64,000 nucleotides of DNA from Gulosibacter macacae (GTDB lineage: Bacteria; Actinomycetota; Actinomycetes; Actinomycetales; Microbacteriaceae). The first letter of the stretch is position 1. Each line of letters begins with the position of its first letter. Below are positions 52,922-63,264 of this stretch, piece after piece. The stretch is taken from assembly GCF_003865375.1 (NCBI RefSeq), contig NZ_RQVS01000005.1:145342-209341 (forward strand). Reading direction: 5' to 3'. A program made the translations under genes and the position numbers. The notes under the pieces were generated by a model, which was not told where the DNA came from, ran no database searches, and was given only the letters and a program-made list of their open reading frames with translations.

Positions 52922-53917
52922 TTAACGGGAAGTCGGCGCGATTCCGAGGTGGTCATAGGCCTCAAGCGTCGCGATTCGGCCACGCTGCGTGCGAGCAATG
53001 AGCCCAGAGCGCACGAGGAAGGGTTCGACGACCGCTTCGACGGTTTCCGCCTCTTCACCCACGGTGACGGCAAGCGTGCGCACGCCGACCGGGCCACCAC
53101 TGAAGCGCAGAATGAGCGCCTCGAGTACCGCGCGGTCGAGGCGATCGAGACCCCGAGCATCCACGTCATAGAGTTCGAGTGCGGCCTGCGCCGACGGCGT
53201 GTCGAGCTCGGCTTGGTGCACGAGTGCCCAGTCACGTACGCGGCGCAAGAGACGGTTCGCAATACGCGGCGTCCCCCGTGATCGAGAGGCAATTTCCGCG
53301 AGCGGCGCGCCGCTCGCACCGAGTTCAAGCAGTCGCGCCGTGCGCTCGAGCACCCGCTCGAGCTCCGCATCCGAGTAGAACTCGAGGTGTGCGGTGAAGC
53401 CGAACCGGTCACGAAGGGGCGCTGGGAGGAGCCCAGCGCGCGTGGTGGCACCGACGACGGTGAACGGCGGCAGATCGAGCGGTACCGACTGCGCACCGGC
53501 GCCCTTGCCGACCATGATGTCGATGCGGAAGTCTTCCATGGCGAGATAGAGCATCTCTTCGGCGGTGCGCGCCATCCGGTGAATCTCGTCAATAAAGAGC
53601 ACTTCGCCCTCGGTCATGCTCGAGAGCACCGCCGCGAGATCACCCGCATTCTGCAGGGCTGGGCCCGAAGTAAGTCGTAACGCCTGACCCGTCTCTTCGG
53701 CAACGATCATTGCGAGGGTCGTCTTGCCGAGTCCAGGCGGGCCAGCAAGCAGGATGTGGTCGGGCGTGCGGCCCTGCAGTCGTGCCGCGCGCAGGAGCAG
53801 ATCGAGCTGTGTGCGCACCTTTTCTTGGCCGACGAACTCACGCAAATTGCGCGGGCGCAGGGTCGATTCGAACTCGAGTTCGGTGTCAGATTCGGGATGC
53901 TCGGGGATCGCGTTCAT
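52922..53917 (-). CDS. ruvB: Holliday junction branch migration helicase RuvB
   Basis: The AAA+ motor of the RuvAB complex. The 331-residue protein has Walker A GPPGLGKT (residues 59-66), Walker B in [10 protein letters not shown], sensor 1 in [10 protein letters not shown], the arginine-finger segment RDRFGF, and a C-terminal winged helix ([10 protein letters not shown]). ATG overlaps the ruvA stop by four bases (ATGA). Confidence 0.97.
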   Translation of the reverse strand: MNAIPEHPESDTELEFESTLRPRNLREFVGQEKVRTQLDLLLRAARLQGRTPDHILLAGPPGLGKTTLAMIVAEETGQALRLTSGPALQNAGDLAAVLSSMTEGEVLFIDEIHRMARTAEEMLYLAMEDFRIDIMVGKGAGAQSVPLDLPPFTVVGATTRAGLLPAPLRDRFGFTAHLEFYSDAELERVLERTARLLELGASGAPLAEIASRSRGTPRIANRLLRRVRDWALVHQAELDTPSAQAALELYDVDARGLDRLDRAVLEALILRFSGGPVGVRTLAVTVGEEAETVEAVVEPFLVRSGLIARTQRGRIATLEAYDHLGIAPTSR

Positions 53918-54522
53918 CGCGCGCCGCCCAGTTCACGCAACGCCGCGCGCAAGAGCGTCGGCACGTCGGGCACCTCGTTGTCGAGTCGTTCGAGCGCGGT
54001 TTCAACCGCCATGACGGCCTGCTTCTGCGGGGTGCCAAGGCCGACCAGCGCTTCAACAACATCATCGCTCGTGGATGCGCTCACGATCGCTCGCGTCCCC
54101 ACCTCACCGGACGCCGCACCCGGTGCCCGCAGCTTGCCCATGAGCTGCAAGATGATGAGCTTCGCCGTTTTCGGGCCAACGCCAGGCACCTGCTTGAACG
54201 CCTTTTCGTCTTCCTGCTCGACGGCGAGTGCGAGTTCATCCGGGCCGAGCTGCGAGAGCACGCCGAGGGCGGATTTTGGGCCAACGCCCGAGATGCCGGT
54301 GAGCTGGTCGAATACTTCGCGCTCGGATTGATCGCGGAAGCCGTAAAGCAGCATCGCGTCTTCGCGAACCACGAGCGCGGTCGTGAGACGCACTTCGGCG
54401 CCGTGACGCAACTCGAGTGCGTGCGCCGGGGTGATCTGCACGTGGTAGCCGACGCCCGAAACATCAAGCACCACAGACGATGCACCGAGGTGGGCGACAA
54501 GACCGGTCAGCGAGGCAATCAC
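53914..54522 (-). CDS. ruvA: Holliday junction DNA-binding protein RuvA
   Basis: A 202-residue protein with an N-terminal OB domain ([23 protein letters not shown]), tandem helix-hairpin-helix motifs ([13 protein letters not shown] and [12 protein letters not shown]), and a C-terminal domain after about residue 140 that regulates RuvB. GTG at 54522 is four bases after ruvC. Confidence 0.96.
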   Translation of the reverse strand: MIASLTGLVAHLGASSVVLDVSGVGYHVQITPAHALELRHGAEVRLTTALVVREDAMLLYGFRDQSEREVFDQLTGISGVGPKSALGVLSQLGPDELALAVEQEDEKAFKQVPGVGPKTAKLIILQLMGKLRAPGAASGEVGTRAIVSASTSDDVVEALVGLGTPQKQAVMAVETALERLDNEVPDVPTLLRAALRELGGAR

Positions 54523-54526
54523 TAGG

Positions 54527-55141
54527 TCAGCCTAGGTTGCGGCGCCCTGATTTCGCCGCTTGCTCGGCGGCGAGCCACGCTTCCTGCGCCGGGGTGGTGG
54601 GGCGCTTTGCGGCAGCGGGCACCGAACCGTGCGAGCGCTTCGCTCCCCCGAGCCGGGCAATCGGCGTTTGGAAACCGGCGCAAATGGCGAGCGCGAGCGC
54701 ATCCGAGGCATCGGCAGGTTTCGGCGGGGCATCGAGCCGCAGGATGCGGCGCACCATTTCGGCAACCTGCGCCTTGTCGGCCTGCCCGTAGCCGCTAACT
54801 GCCGCCTTCACCTCAGAAGGCGTGTGCAGCTCGGTGGGAATGCCCCGGTTTGCTGCCTCACGCAGGGCAATGCCGGTGATTTGGGCGACACCCATGACGG
54901 TATTGAGGTTGCGTGCCTCGGCAAACACCCGCTCAATCGAGACGACCTGGGGTGTGTGCTCATCCATGAGCCGCGCGATCTCGTTGCCAATCGTGGCGAG
55001 CCGTTCGGCAAGCTCCATATCGACCGCAGTGCGCACGACGCTCACGGCCACGAGCGTGCACTTGCGACCGGCACCGACGTCGATGACCCCGACCCCACAT
55101 CGCGTGAGGCCGGGGTCAATGCCGAGAATGCGCTTGGTCAC
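54527..55141 (-). CDS. ruvC: Holliday junction resolvase RuvC
   Basis: A 204-residue endonuclease. Catalytic acids are visible in GIDPG (Asp9), SIERVFAEARN (Glu) and the KPADASDALALAI pair near residue 145. The protein has a C-terminal extension of about 40 residues rich in Ala and basic residues. GTG at 55141 is chosen because it gives the normal N-terminus; the longer frame reads through yebC. It is 10 bases after yebC. Confidence 0.96.
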   Translation of the reverse strand: MTKRILGIDPGLTRCGVGVIDVGAGRKCTLVAVSVVRTAVDMELAERLATIGNEIARLMDEHTPQVVSIERVFAEARNLNTVMGVAQITGIALREAANRGIPTELHTPSEVKAAVSGYGQADKAQVAEMVRRILRLDAPPKPADASDALALAICAGFQTPIARLGGAKRSHGSVPAAAKRPTTPAQEAWLAAEQAAKSGRRNLG

Positions 55142-55151
55142 CGAGGTGTCG

Positions 55152-55916
55152 CTACTCTTCGTCGTTGAGCTGCGCCTGCACGTCGGCGGGGATCTCCATG
55201 TTCGTGAAGACGTTCTGCACATCGTCGAGGTCTTCCAGCGCGTCGATCACGCCGAGCACCTTCTTCGCCGTCTCGAGGTCGACAGGCACCGACACGTTCG
55301 CGACAAACTCCGCCTCAGCCGAGTCGTAGTCGATGCCAGCATCTTGCAGCGCCGCGCGCACGGCGACCATATCGCTTGCCTCAGTGCGCAGCTCGAACAT
55401 TTCACCGTGGTCGAGCACCTCTTCAAGCCCAGCTTCAAGACCGGCTTCGAGGAGTGCATCCTCGCTCGGCTCGTCGCCCACCTTCGGCACAGCGATGACG
55501 CCCTTGCGTTCGAAGTTGAACGACACCGATCCCGGGTCGGCCATATTGCCACCCGAGCGGGACACTGCAAGACGGGTCTCGGCGGCGGCGCGGTTCTTGT
55601 TGTCGGTGAGGCATTCGATGAGCATGGCGACGCCGCCGTGGGCGTAGGCCTCGTACATGATCTGGTCGTAGTTGATCGACTCGCCGGTGAGCCCGGCACC
55701 GCGCTTGACGGCGCGGTCAATGTTGTCGTTCGGCACCGAAAGCTTCTTGGCCTTTTGGATGGCGTCAGCCAGCGTCGGGTTACCAGCCGGGTCGGGGCCG
55801 CCGATCTTCGAGGCAACCTCGATGTTCTTGATCAGCTTTGCGAACGACTTCGCGCGCTTCGCGTCGAGCGCTGCCTTCTTGTGCTTCGTCGTCGCCCATT
55901 TGGAGTGTCCGGCCAT
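55152..55916 (-). CDS. yebC: YebC/PmpR-family transcriptional regulator
   Basis: A 254-residue YebC. The N-terminal [22 protein letters not shown] and the segments [19 protein letters not shown] and [12 protein letters not shown] are diagnostic. Family members are DNA-binding regulators, and some help translation of difficult sequences. ATG at 55916 has GGGGAG upstream. The linkage yebC-ruvC-ruvA-ruvB is widespread in bacteria. Confidence 0.96.
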   Translation of the reverse strand: MAGHSKWATTKHKKAALDAKRAKSFAKLIKNIEVASKIGGPDPAGNPTLADAIQKAKKLSVPNDNIDRAVKRGAGLTGESINYDQIMYEAYAHGGVAMLIECLTDNKNRAAAETRLAVSRSGGNMADPGSVSFNFERKGVIAVPKVGDEPSEDALLEAGLEAGLEEVLDHGEMFELRTEASDMVAVRAALQDAGIDYDSAEAEFVANVSVPVDLETAKKVLGVIDALEDLDDVQNVFTNMEIPADVQAQLNDEE

Positions 55917-55980
55917 TGCTCCCCTGCTCCAATCCTCGGTCGGTTGATTTGTTGTGGCGGCTGTGCCGCGAGGGTCAATT

Positions 55981-57249
55981 CTAGTGCGCCGCGCGCAGGA
56001 ACTCGCGCAGGACGGCCTCAAGTGCGGCGATATCGACAAGCGCGGCCACTTCGCGGGCCGAGTGCATTGACAGCATCGGGATGCCCACGTCGACCGTGCG
56101 CATGCCCAGGCGCGTCGCGACGATTGGGCCGACTGTCGAGCCGCAGGGAATGGTGTTCCGCGAGACAAAGGTTTGCACGGGTGTGCCAGCCGTTGCGGCA
56201 AGGCGCCGCCAGAGCGCTTCGCCGACGCCGTCAGTGGCGTAGCGCTGGTTCGCGTTAGTCTTGATGATCGTGCCGTCGCCGGCAATCGGGCGCACATCAT
56301 CATCGTGTTTGTCGGGGTAGTTTGGGTGCACGGCGTGGCCCACATCACTTGAGACCACCCAACTTGCGGCCGCAGCGCGTCGAGCTTCTGTTGGCGTTGC
56401 GTCGAGGCTCTCGCGGATGCCAGTGATCACGTCTTCGAGGAATGGGCCGCCGGCGCCGCTGCGGGTATCTGAACCGACCTCTTCGTGGTCAAAGGCCGCG
56501 AGCATCGGAATGATGCCGCTCGGCTCAGTGGCGAGCAGCGCCTGAGTGCCCGCGTGCACGCTGACGAGGTTGTCGAGGCGGCCGGAGGCAATGAGCTCTC
56601 CCCCGCCACCAATGCGCGCGGGGGCCTGGCCGTCGGCAAAGAACCCGTCAAAGGCGACGACCGTGTCAGCGTCGACCTCGGCCGCCGCAGCAAGAAGCTC
56701 GACCACACCGGGCTGATCTGCCAGGCCGACGACCGCCCGGGTGTGTTGCTGGCGGTTGAGCTTGAGCCCCTCATTGACTTCGCGGTCGAGGTGAACAGCA
56801 AGCTGTGGGATGCGTGCAATTGCCTCGGTGCTCGCAAGTCGAGTCGTACCGTCGGCGAGCACGAGCCGCCCCGCGATGCGCAAGTCGCGATCAAGCCAGG
56901 AGTTGAGCAGGGGCCCGCCGTACACCTCGGCATTCACCGAGCGCCAACCCGCGCGCTCCGTGTCGGGCTCGGGCTTAAGCCTGAACCCCGGTGAATCGGT
57001 GTGGGCGGCAACGACGTTCACGGGTGTCTCGGCAGCCACATCCGCCGGGATGCGCCAGGCAATCACCGCGCCATCACGCACGATGACGTAGCCACCCGGG
57101 GTGGCGGGCCAGGCATCCTGGTCGTGTACTCGTGTAAACCCAGCCGTAGTGAACTGTTCCGCAACAACCGCCGCTGCGTGATACGAGGTAGGTGCGGCGG
57201 TAACCAGCTCAGCGAGCTGCCCAAAGGTGGCGGTCTGGCTGTCGGTCAT
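55981..57249 (-). CDS. apeB: M18-family aspartyl aminopeptidase
   Basis: A 422-residue zinc aminopeptidase of the M18 family. Visible metal and catalytic segments are [50 protein letters not shown] and MLSMHSARE. It removes N-terminal acidic residues from peptides. The gene lies between pdxT and yebC, where M. tuberculosis has no such gene. The symbol is by family only. Start ATG/GTG at 57249 by frame; 26 bases separate it from pdxT. Confidence 0.92.
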   Translation of the reverse strand: MTDSQTATFGQLAELVTAAPTSYHAAAVVAEQFTTAGFTRVHDQDAWPATPGGYVIVRDGAVIAWRIPADVAAETPVNVVAAHTDSPGFRLKPEPDTERAGWRSVNAEVYGGPLLNSWLDRDLRIAGRLVLADGTTRLASTEAIARIPQLAVHLDREVNEGLKLNRQQHTRAVVGLADQPGVVELLAAAAEVDADTVVAFDGFFADGQAPARIGGGGELIASGRLDNLVSVHAGTQALLATEPSGIIPMLAAFDHEEVGSDTRSGAGGPFLEDVITGIRESLDATPTEARRAAAASWVVSSDVGHAVHPNYPDKHDDDVRPIAGDGTIIKTNANQRYATDGVGEALWRRLAATAGTPVQTFVSRNTIPCGSTVGPIVATRLGMRTVDVGIPMLSMHSAREVAALVDIAALEAVLREFLRAAH

Positions 57250-57275
57250 GGCGCGATCTCCTCTGAATACGTGAA

Positions 57276-57869
57276 CTAGTTGCGAGCGGCGACGATCTTC
57301 AAGAAGTACTCGTGCCAGCGCGCATCCCCGGCGACTTCGGGGTGGAAGCTAATGCCGAGGAGGTTACCCTGGCGCGCCGCAACGATCTCGTCGCCCACGC
57401 TCGCGAGCACCTCAACACTCGCGCCGACCGACTCAATAATCGGCGCGCGAATGAACACGGCGTGCGCAGGTTCAGGGCCGAGCGCTGGCACTTCAAGATC
57501 GGTTTCGAACGAGTCGAGTTGGGAACCAAAGGCATTGCGGCGCACGGTCACATCGAGACCGCCAAATGTCTGTTGTCCGGCGATGCCGTCGGCAAGGCGT
57601 TCGGCAAGCAGAATCAGCCCGGCACAGGTGCCAAACACCGGCAGACCACCGCGAATCAATTCGCGAATGGGTTCTTGGATGCCGAAGATGCGCGTGAGCT
57701 TGTCGATCACGCTCGACTCACCCCCGGGCAGAACAAGGCCGGCGATCCCATCGAGATCGCCGACCTTGCGAATGAGCCGCACCTCACAGCCGAGTGAGGC
57801 GAGCATTTGCTCATGCTCGCGCACACCGCCCTGCAGTGCGAGCACGCCAATGGGCGCGGTGATTACCAC
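57276..57869 (-). CDS. pdxT: pyridoxal 5'-phosphate synthase, glutaminase subunit
   Basis: A 197-residue class I glutaminase that supplies ammonia to Pdx[22 protein letters not shown], the nucleophile segment [10 protein letters not shown] (Cys82) and SFHPEV (His/Glu pair) form the complete triad. GTG at 57869 overlaps the pdxS stop by 7 bases, so translation is coupled. Confidence 0.96.
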   Translation of the reverse strand: MVITAPIGVLALQGGVREHEQMLASLGCEVRLIRKVGDLDGIAGLVLPGGESSVIDKLTRIFGIQEPIRELIRGGLPVFGTCAGLILLAERLADGIAGQQTFGGLDVTVRRNAFGSQLDSFETDLEVPALGPEPAHAVFIRAPIIESVGASVEVLASVGDEIVAARQGNLLGISFHPEVAGDARWHEYFLKIVAARN

Positions 57870-58753
57870 CCGCGCTCGGCGAGCTTGTGCGGGGCGGGGA
57901 GGTCGGCGACGTTGATGCCGACCATGGCTTCACCGAGGCCGCGCGAGACGTCGGCGATGGTGGCCGGGTCGCTGTACGCAGCCACAGCCTTGACGATCGC
58001 CGCTGCGCGAGCCTCCGGGTTGCCCGACTTGAAGATGCCCGAGCCCACAAACACGCCATCGGCGCCGAGCTGCATCATCATCGCGGCGTCAGCCGGAGTG
58101 GCCACACCACCGGCGACAAAGAGCACGACGGGCAGTTCGCCCGTGCGCGCGATTTCTTCGACGAGCGCGTAGGGAGCCTGAAGTTCCTTCGCGGCCACAT
58201 AGAGCTCATCCTTCGAGAGCGCCTGCAGTTCGCGGATCTGGCCCTTGATCTTGCGGATGTGCTTCATCGCCTCCGAGACGTCGCCGGTGCCGGCTTCGCC
58301 CTTCGAACGGATCATCGCCGCACCCTCGTTGATGCGTCGCAACGCCTCGCCGAGGTTGGTCGCGCCACACACGAACGGCACGTCAAACGCCCACTTGTCG
58401 ATGTGGTTGACGTAGTCGGCCGGGCTCAGCACCTCGGACTCGTCGATGTAGTCGACCTTGAGTGCTTCAAGCACCTGGGCTTCGACGAAGTGGCCGATAC
58501 GGGCCTTCGCCATCACGGGAATCGAGACCTCAGCGATGATCGAATCGATGAGATCGGGGTCGCTCATGCGTGCGACGCCGCCCTGGGCACGGATATCAGC
58601 GGGAACCCGCTCGAGCGCCATTACGGCAACCGCGCCGGCGTCCTCAGCGATGCGCGCCTGCTCGGGGGTGACGACGTCCATGATGACGCCGCCTTTGAGC
58701 ATTTCGGCGAGTCCGCGCTTGACGCGATCGGTGCCAGTGAGCTGCTCGGTCAA
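57863..58753 (-). CDS. pdxS: pyridoxal 5'-phosphate synthase, synthase subunit
   Basis: A 296-residue TIM barrel that builds PLP from ribose 5-phosphate, glyceraldehyde 3-phosphate and ammonia, in a 12+12 complex with PdxT. Motifs include [45 protein letters not shown] and [14 protein letters not shown]. The start codon is TTG at 58753, with AAAGGA 7 bases upstream, so initiation is likely modest. A TAAAAT box is at 58798-58793 on the minus strand, but no good -35 is present. No pdxR regulator is adjacent. Confidence 0.96.
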   Translation of the reverse strand: MTEQLTGTDRVKRGLAEMLKGGVIMDVVTPEQARIAEDAGAVAVMALERVPADIRAQGGVARMSDPDLIDSIIAEVSIPVMAKARIGHFVEAQVLEALKVDYIDESEVLSPADYVNHIDKWAFDVPFVCGATNLGEALRRINEGAAMIRSKGEAGTGDVSEAMKHIRKIKGQIRELQALSKDELYVAAKELQAPYALVEEIARTGELPVVLFVAGGVATPADAAMMMQLGADGVFVGSGIFKSGNPEARAAAIVKAVAAYSDPATIADVSRGLGEAMVGINVADLPAPHKLAERGW

Positions 58754-58819
58754 TTGTTGTCCTTTCGTCCACTCCGTTGGGGAATGGCATTCATTTTAGG
58801 CGAGATTACGCGTCGCCGC

Positions 58820-59410
58820 TCACGCTTCCCAGCCAGCGGCCAGCAATGCCCGCAGATCGCCGAGCAATTGCGGCACAGGCTTTGTGCGGCCAATGATCGG
58901 CAGGAAGTTTGCGTCGCCAAACCAGCGCGGCACGACGTGCTGGTGCAAGTGACCGGCGACACCCGCGCCGGCAACTTCGCCCTGGTTCATCCCGATGTTG
59001 AACCCAGCAGCTTTCGAGACACGCGCGAGCGCACCCATTGCCTGCTGCGTCAGCTTTCCGATCTCGAGGATCTCAGCATCGCTGGCTTCGTCATAGGTGG
59101 CGATATGGCGATAGGGGCACACAAGGAGGTGCCCCGAGTTATAGGGGTAGAGGTTCATGACCACATAGGCAAACTCGCCGCGGTGCACGATGAGGCCGTC
59201 ATCGTCACTGCGGGTTGGCACGTCACAGAACGGGCAGCTTGCGCTCGGCCGGTTTCGCTCTTCGCCATCGGCGATATACGTCATCCGGTGTGGCACCCAG
59301 GTGCGTTGCATTGCATCCGGGACGCCCGCAAACTCGGCGGCCGAACGCATCTCGACCTGCTCGAACTCCCCTTCCGGGAAGCCGAGGTACCCCGCATGCT
59401 TACCCGTCAC
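58820..59410 (-). CDS. HIT-domain nucleotide hydrolase/phosphorylase
   Basis: A 196-residue histidine-triad protein with [10 protein letters not shown] near residues 153-162 and an N-terminal zinc pair CPFC at 59-62. It matches Rv2613c of M. tuberculosis, an AP4A phosphorylase, in sequence pattern and in its place after thrS; the same activity is inferred. GTG at 59410 overlaps the thrS stop by four bases. In M. tuberculosis pgsA and pimA follow, but here pdxS does. Confidence 0.88.
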   Translation of the reverse strand: MTGKHAGYLGFPEGEFEQVEMRSAAEFAGVPDAMQRTWVPHRMTYIADGEERNRPSASCPFCDVPTRSDDDGLIVHRGEFAYVVMNLYPYNSGHLLVCPYRHIATYDEASDAEILEIGKLTQQAMGALARVSKAAGFNIGMNQGEVAGAGVAGHLHQHVVPRWFGDANFLPIIGRTKPVPQLLGDLRALLAAGWEA

Positions 59411-61455
59411 AGGTCTGAGTCGCCGTTGATGTTCTTGTGCTCGGCAATTGCGGCAAGGATGATCGCTACGGCTTCATCGGCCGGCACACCATTGCGCTGC
59501 GAACCGTCGCGGAAGCGGAACGACACGGCACCTGCCGCGCGGTCGTCTTCACCGGCAATGAGCTGGAACGGAATCTTCGCCTTCGTGTGCGTGCGAATCT
59601 TCTTCGGCATGCGGTCACCCGAGTCATCGAGCCAGGCGCGCACGCCCTCGGCCTTGAGCCGGTCGATGATCTCGCCGAGATAGTCGGCATATTCTTCGGC
59701 AACCGGGATGCCGACCACCTGTTCGGGGGCAAGCCACACCGGGAAGGCGGCCGCGTAGTGTTCGACGAGCACACCGAAGAAGCGCTCGATCGAACCAAAT
59801 AGGGCGCGGTGAATCATCACCGGGCGCTGTCGGGTGCCGTCGGCCGCCGCATACTCGAGGTCAAAGCGCTCGGGCAGGTTGAAGTCGAGCTGAATCGTCG
59901 ACATCTGCCAGGTGCGGCCGATCGCATCGCGCGCCTGCACCGAAATCTTCGGGCCGTAGAACGCGGCACCACCCTCATCGGGCACGAGTTCGAGGCCGGA
60001 TGCTTCGGCAACCTCGGCGAGCGTCCGCGTCGCTTCTTCCCAGGTCGCGTCATCGCCGACGTACTTCTCGGGGTCCTTAGTCGACAGCTCGAGATAGAAG
60101 TCGTCGAGACCGTAGTCCTTGAGCAGCGACAGCACGAACTCGAGGGTCTTCGTGAGTTCCGCGTGCATCTGTTCACGAGTGCAGTAGATGTGCGCGTCGT
60201 CCTGCGTGAAGCCGCGGGCGCGGGTGAGTCCGTGCAGCACACCAGATTTTTCGTTGCGGTACACCGTGCCGAACTCAAAGAGGCGCAGTGGCAGTTCGCG
60301 ATAGCTGCGTGCCCGGGCACCGAAGATGAGGTTGTGCATCGGGCAGTTCATCGGCTTCAGGTAGTAGTCCTGCCCGGCCTTGGTGATGTGGCCCTCGGCG
60401 TCGACTTCTTCATCCATCTGCAGCGGCGGGTACATGCCGTCGCGATACCAATCAAGGTGGCCCGAGACTTCGTAGAGCTGGCCCTTGGTGATGTGGGGTG
60501 TGTTAACGAACGAGTAGCCCTCTTCGACGTGGCGGCGGCGCGAGTGCTCTTCCATCTCGAGCCTGATGGTGCCTCCGGCGGGGTGGAATACCGCGAGACC
60601 CGAACCAATCTCATCGGGGAACGAAAAGAGATCGAACTCGCGGCCGAGTCGACGGTGGTCGCGTTTCTGTGCCTCTTCCAGGCGGTGCTGGTAGTCGCGC
60701 AGCTCTTCTTTAGTCGGCCAGGCGGTGCCGTAGATGCGCTGCAGCATCGGGTTCTTCTCGCTACCGCGCCAATAGGCGGCAGCGTTGCGCAGCAGAGCGA
60801 AGCCATTGCCGATATAGCGGGTCGATGGCAAGTGCGGGCCGCGGCAGAGGTCGTACCAGCAGACCTCGCCCGAGCGCGGGTCGAGGTTGTCGTAGATGGT
60901 GAGTTCGCCCTCGCCTACCTCAACGTTCTCGTTGTCGGCCGAACCGGCGGAGCCCTTGAGCCCGATGAGTTCGAGCTTGTAGGGCTCGCCCGCGAGTTCC
61001 GCGCGGGCTTCTTCGTCGCTCACGACGCGGCGGGCGAACCGCTGACCCTGCTTGACGATGCGCATCGACTCCTTCTCGATCGCCTTGAGATCCTCCGGCG
61101 TGAAGGGCGTGTCAACGTCAAAGTCGTAATAGAAGCCATCGGTGATGAACGGGCCGATGCCAAGCTTCGCACCGGGATGAAGCTTCTGCACCGCCTGCGC
61201 GACCACGTGTGCGGTCGAGTGCCGCAGGATGTTGAGACCGTCTTCGCTATCGATGGTGACCGCTTCAACCTGGTCGCCCGGCTGCACCTCACGGAAGAGA
61301 TCCTTGAGTTCGCCATTGACCTTCATCGCCACGACCGCCGGCTGACGCGGGGCATCGGCGAAGAGCGTGAAGCCATCGGAGGTCGCTGTCGCCGTCACCG
61401 CAAGGGGTGCCTCAGTGGGGGCAGCGGCGATGGGCTCGACGTCGGATGTGGTCAC
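59407..61455 (-). CDS. thrS: threonyl-tRNA synthetase
   Basis: A 682-residue class II synthetase. The N-terminal TGS/editing domains have [12 protein letters not shown] and CRGPH metal/editing motifs. The catalytic core has the zinc Cys in [24 protein letters not shown] and [15 protein letters not shown], and a C-terminal anticodon domain follows. A non-conserved N-terminal extension of about 35 Ala/Thr-rich residues is present. GTG at 61455 has AGGAG 6 bases upstream. No T-box leader is visible in the 94 bases before it. Confidence 0.97.
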   Translation of the reverse strand: MTTSDVEPIAAAPTEAPLAVTATATSDGFTLFADAPRQPAVVAMKVNGELKDLFREVQPGDQVEAVTIDSEDGLNILRHSTAHVVAQAVQKLHPGAKLGIGPFITDGFYYDFDVDTPFTPEDLKAIEKESMRIVKQGQRFARRVVSDEEARAELAGEPYKLELIGLKGSAGSADNENVEVGEGELTIYDNLDPRSGEVCWYDLCRGPHLPSTRYIGNGFALLRNAAAYWRGSEKNPMLQRIYGTAWPTKEELRDYQHRLEEAQKRDHRRLGREFDLFSFPDEIGSGLAVFHPAGGTIRLEMEEHSRRRHVEEGYSFVNTPHITKGQLYEVSGHLDWYRDGMYPPLQMDEEVDAEGHITKAGQDYYLKPMNCPMHNLIFGARARSYRELPLRLFEFGTVYRNEKSGVLHGLTRARGFTQDDAHIYCTREQMHAELTKTLEFVLSLLKDYGLDDFYLELSTKDPEKYVGDDATWEEATRTLAEVAEASGLELVPDEGGAAFYGPKISVQARDAIGRTWQMSTIQLDFNLPERFDLEYAAADGTRQRPVMIHRALFGSIERFFGVLVEHYAAAFPVWLAPEQVVGIPVAEEYADYLGEIIDRLKAEGVRAWLDDSGDRMPKKIRTHTKAKIPFQLIAGEDDRAAGAVSFRFRDGSQRNGVPADEAVAIILAAIAEHKNINGDSDL

Positions 61456-61549
61456 GACAACTCCTGAAGAGATCTCAGATATGTGGATGCGGACAAGCGG
61501 CTCGACCTGTTGGTTGAGGCGCGCAGAGATTCAGTCTACGACCGGGGCT

Positions 61550-61948
61550 CTAGCCAGTGACGACAGTTCCGCCGAGCGCGTCGACGAAGTCCTGCGGGTT
61601 CGGGGTATTGAGTACCCAGTTCTCACCCACGAGGAGGTGCGTTTCGGTGGCGAGCTCGGTGGCCCGTTTGACCACATCCGCCAACTCGGCCGGGTCTTTG
61701 TAGACGGCAATGACGGTCGAGTCGTCGCAACGGCCAGCTTCGGCGTCGTAGTCGCCCGGGTCGATTGCTTCCCACGCGGGGCACGCTCCCCCGGCTGCGA
61801 CAAAGGCATCGCGAATCGACTCAACCGACTCGTAGCTCGACGGTGTGCCAGTGATCGTGGGGATCGGTTCTCCCCCGCCCGCGCAACCAGCAAGCGCGGC
61901 AGAAGCGACAAGGGCGAGGGTGGTGGCAACGAATGAGCGAGACTTCAC
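61550..61948 (-). CDS. small lipoprotein, function unknown
   Basis: A 132-residue protein with a signal peptide and lipobox LALVASAALAGC; the lipidated Cys would be residue 22. A small external domain has two further cysteines (positions near 56 and 74) that may form a disulfide. GTG at 61948 has its AGGA sequence inside the loop of a 6-pair stem directly abutting the start codon. I recognise no family for the mature domain. It lies next to a pair of unknown membrane proteins on the same strand. Confidence 0.75.
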   Translation of the reverse strand: MKSRSFVATTLALVASAALAGCAGGGEPIPTITGTPSSYESVESIRDAFVAAGGACPAWEAIDPGDYDAEAGRCDDSTVIAVYKDPAELADVVKRATELATETHLLVGENWVLNTPNPQDFVDALGGTVVTG

Positions 61949-61966
61949 TCGGCCATCCTAGGCCGA
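61949..61966 (-). promoter_or_regulatory. stem-loop holding the ribosome binding site of the lipoprotein gene
   Basis: TCGGCC and GGCCGA pair around a six-base loop that contains AGGA, and the stem ends on the base next to the GTG start codon. In RNA this would place the ribosome binding site in a hairpin loop. It could also act as a weak terminator for the upstream gene. Confidence 0.35.
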
Positions 61967-61994
61967 AGCGAGTCCTATTGCCCGGCGCGACGCA

Positions 61995-62567
61995 TTAGCG
62001 ACGGCCGTACTGCTCCTGCCACTTCTTGTGCTGGCGGGTGACGCTGAACGCCGTCCATGACATGAGCGCGATGAGCGCCACACCGATGCCGATCGGGATG
62101 AACGCCTCGCCGGTCTTGCTTGACAGTGCCTGCTCGCACGCCTTTTCTCGCATCCCGACATCGAAGTTACCGCCCTCGCTGAGCGAGGCCGGCTGCATCA
62201 CCGAGCCGCAATTGTCGGCCTGCGGATAGGTGATCGTCACCTCTTGCGAGAACATCGAGAAACCGACTGCAATCACGATCGCCGAAAGCAGCACCACGAT
62301 GCCAGCGGTGATGTACGCGGTCACGCGGTTGGGCTTGCGTGGCACTACCTCGACTGGGGCGTACGCGCCGGGCTGCTGGGCGTACGCCTGCGGGTAACCC
62401 TGTTGGTAGCCCTGCGGGTTGCTGGGCTGATATCCCTGAGTGGGCGGCACTTGACCGGCTTGCTGAGTGTCACCCGGCACATACGGGGCATATTGCCCGG
62501 CATTGGGGCTCGGTACCGAATTCGGTTGCTGTGCGTTGTTCGGCATCCCGGCGTCATTGTGCTGCAT
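61995..62567 (-). CDS. two-helix membrane protein with paired external cysteines, paralogue A
   Basis: A 190-residue protein. Residues 1-78 are a Gln/Pro/Tyr/Asn-rich, probably disordered region with PQGYQQGYPQAY-like repeats. A first membrane helix is at about 84-104, then an external loop with Cys120 and Cys144, then a second helix at about 157-176 and a basic end. The loop-and-helix part aligns with the next upstream gene (62634-63008). No family or function is recognised. ATG at 62567 has no clear ribosome binding site; ATG at 62546 is an alternative start. Confidence 0.72.
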   Translation of the reverse strand: MQHNDAGMPNNAQQPNSVPSPNAGQYAPYVPGDTQQAGQVPPTQGYQPSNPQGYQQGYPQAYAQQPGAYAPVEVVPRKPNRVTAYITAGIVVLLSAIVIAVGFSMFSQEVTITYPQADNCGSVMQPASLSEGGNFDVGMREKACEQALSSKTGEAFIPIGIGVALIALMSWTAFSVTRQHKKWQEQYGRR

Positions 62568-62633
62568 ATCGCGAGCGTACTGCGCGGAAAGCTCTCGACT
62601 CGTCAGCCTGCCGAAGGATTCGCGGGATGCAGT

Positions 62634-63008
62634 TCAGTTTGCGCGAGCGCGCCGGCGGATGGTGATGATGACGACGACCACGAGCGCCACGAGCATGGCA
62701 ATACCAATTGATGCGGCCATCATCGCCTCGCCGCCGGCTTGGTTGAGTGCCTGCGCGCAGGCCGCCTCGCGAAGTTCAAGCGGAGCCGGCCCAGTGTCAC
62801 TGAGCACGAGCGGCTCAGCGATGCTGCCGCAGCGATCAACCTGAGGCGTCGAGATACCGATTGGGTAGTAGCGCAGGAAGCCCGCAGTCGCCAGCAGGCC
62901 CAGGCCAATGAGGCCGAGCACCACCATGAGTGAGATGGTGAAGCGCAATGAAGGTGCTCGACGCAGCGAGGCTTCTTCGTCTTCATAGGGATGGAAGTCG
63001 GTCGTCAT
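62634..63008 (-). CDS. two-helix membrane protein with paired external cysteines, paralogue B
   Basis: A 124-residue protein without the Gln-rich N-terminus of its neighbour. A first helix is at about 24-46, then Cys60 and Cys84 in the external loop, then a second helix at about 97-117 and a basic tail. The pattern CGS..P..LS..G......RE.AC.QAL....GEA is shared with 61995-62567, with the two Cys 24 residues apart in both. They are likely tandem duplicates. The function is unknown. It begins 22 bases after the 3' end of the adjacent tRNA-Val gene. Confidence 0.72.
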   Translation of the reverse strand: MTTDFHPYEDEEASLRRAPSLRFTISLMVVLGLIGLGLLATAGFLRYYPIGISTPQVDRCGSIAEPLVLSDTGPAPLELREAACAQALNQAGGEAMMAASIGIAMLVALVVVVIITIRRRARAN

Positions 63009-63029
63009 CGCTCACATCCCCGGGTTGAG

Positions 63030-63104
63030 TGGTGGGCGATACTGGGATCGAACCAGTGACCTCTTCCGTGTCAGGGAAGCGCGCTACCGCTGCGCCAATC
63101 GCCC
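63030..63104 (-). tRNA. tRNA-Val (anticodon GAC), copy 1, CCA encoded
   Basis: A complete cloverleaf on the minus strand: 7-pair acceptor stem GGGCGAT/ATCGCCC, anticodon stem CTTCC/GGAAG with loop CTGACAC (anticodon GAC), and T-loop TTCGATC. Discriminator A is at 63033 and an encoded CCA is at 63030-63032. The mature part is 72 bases. It is identical in its body to the copy at 63265-63336. Confidence 0.95.
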
Positions 63105-63150
63105 GTGATCTGCCGCCTAAACTGCCAGCGACGAAAACTCGGTATTTCAG

Positions 63151-63223
63151 AGCGGATGACGAGACTCGAACTCGCGACCCTCACCTTGGCAAGGTGATGC
63201 GCTACCAACTGCGCTACATCCGC
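63151..63223 (-). tRNA. tRNA-Gly (anticodon GCC), copy 1
   Basis: A 73-base cloverleaf with acceptor stem GCGGATG/CATCCGC, anticodon loop TTGCCAA (anticodon GCC) and discriminator T. CCA is not encoded. The body is identical to the copy at 63467-63539. Confidence 0.95.
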
Positions 63224-63242
63224 GTGCCGACTTGCGTCGACG

Positions 63243-63263
63243 TGATCAGTACCAGACTGATCA
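63243..63263. repeat. 8-base inverted repeat between tRNA-Gly and tRNA-Val
   Basis: TGATCAGT and ACTGATCA (63243-63250 and 63256-63263) surround a 5-base centre, in the spacer between tRNA genes. It may form a processing hairpin in the precursor. Confidence 0.5.
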
Positions 63264-63264
63264 G

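Noticed and set aside
61456..61549. Possible T-box leader before thrS
   Set aside because: The gap is only 94 bases, without a specifier loop, T-box sequence or terminator/antiterminator pair.
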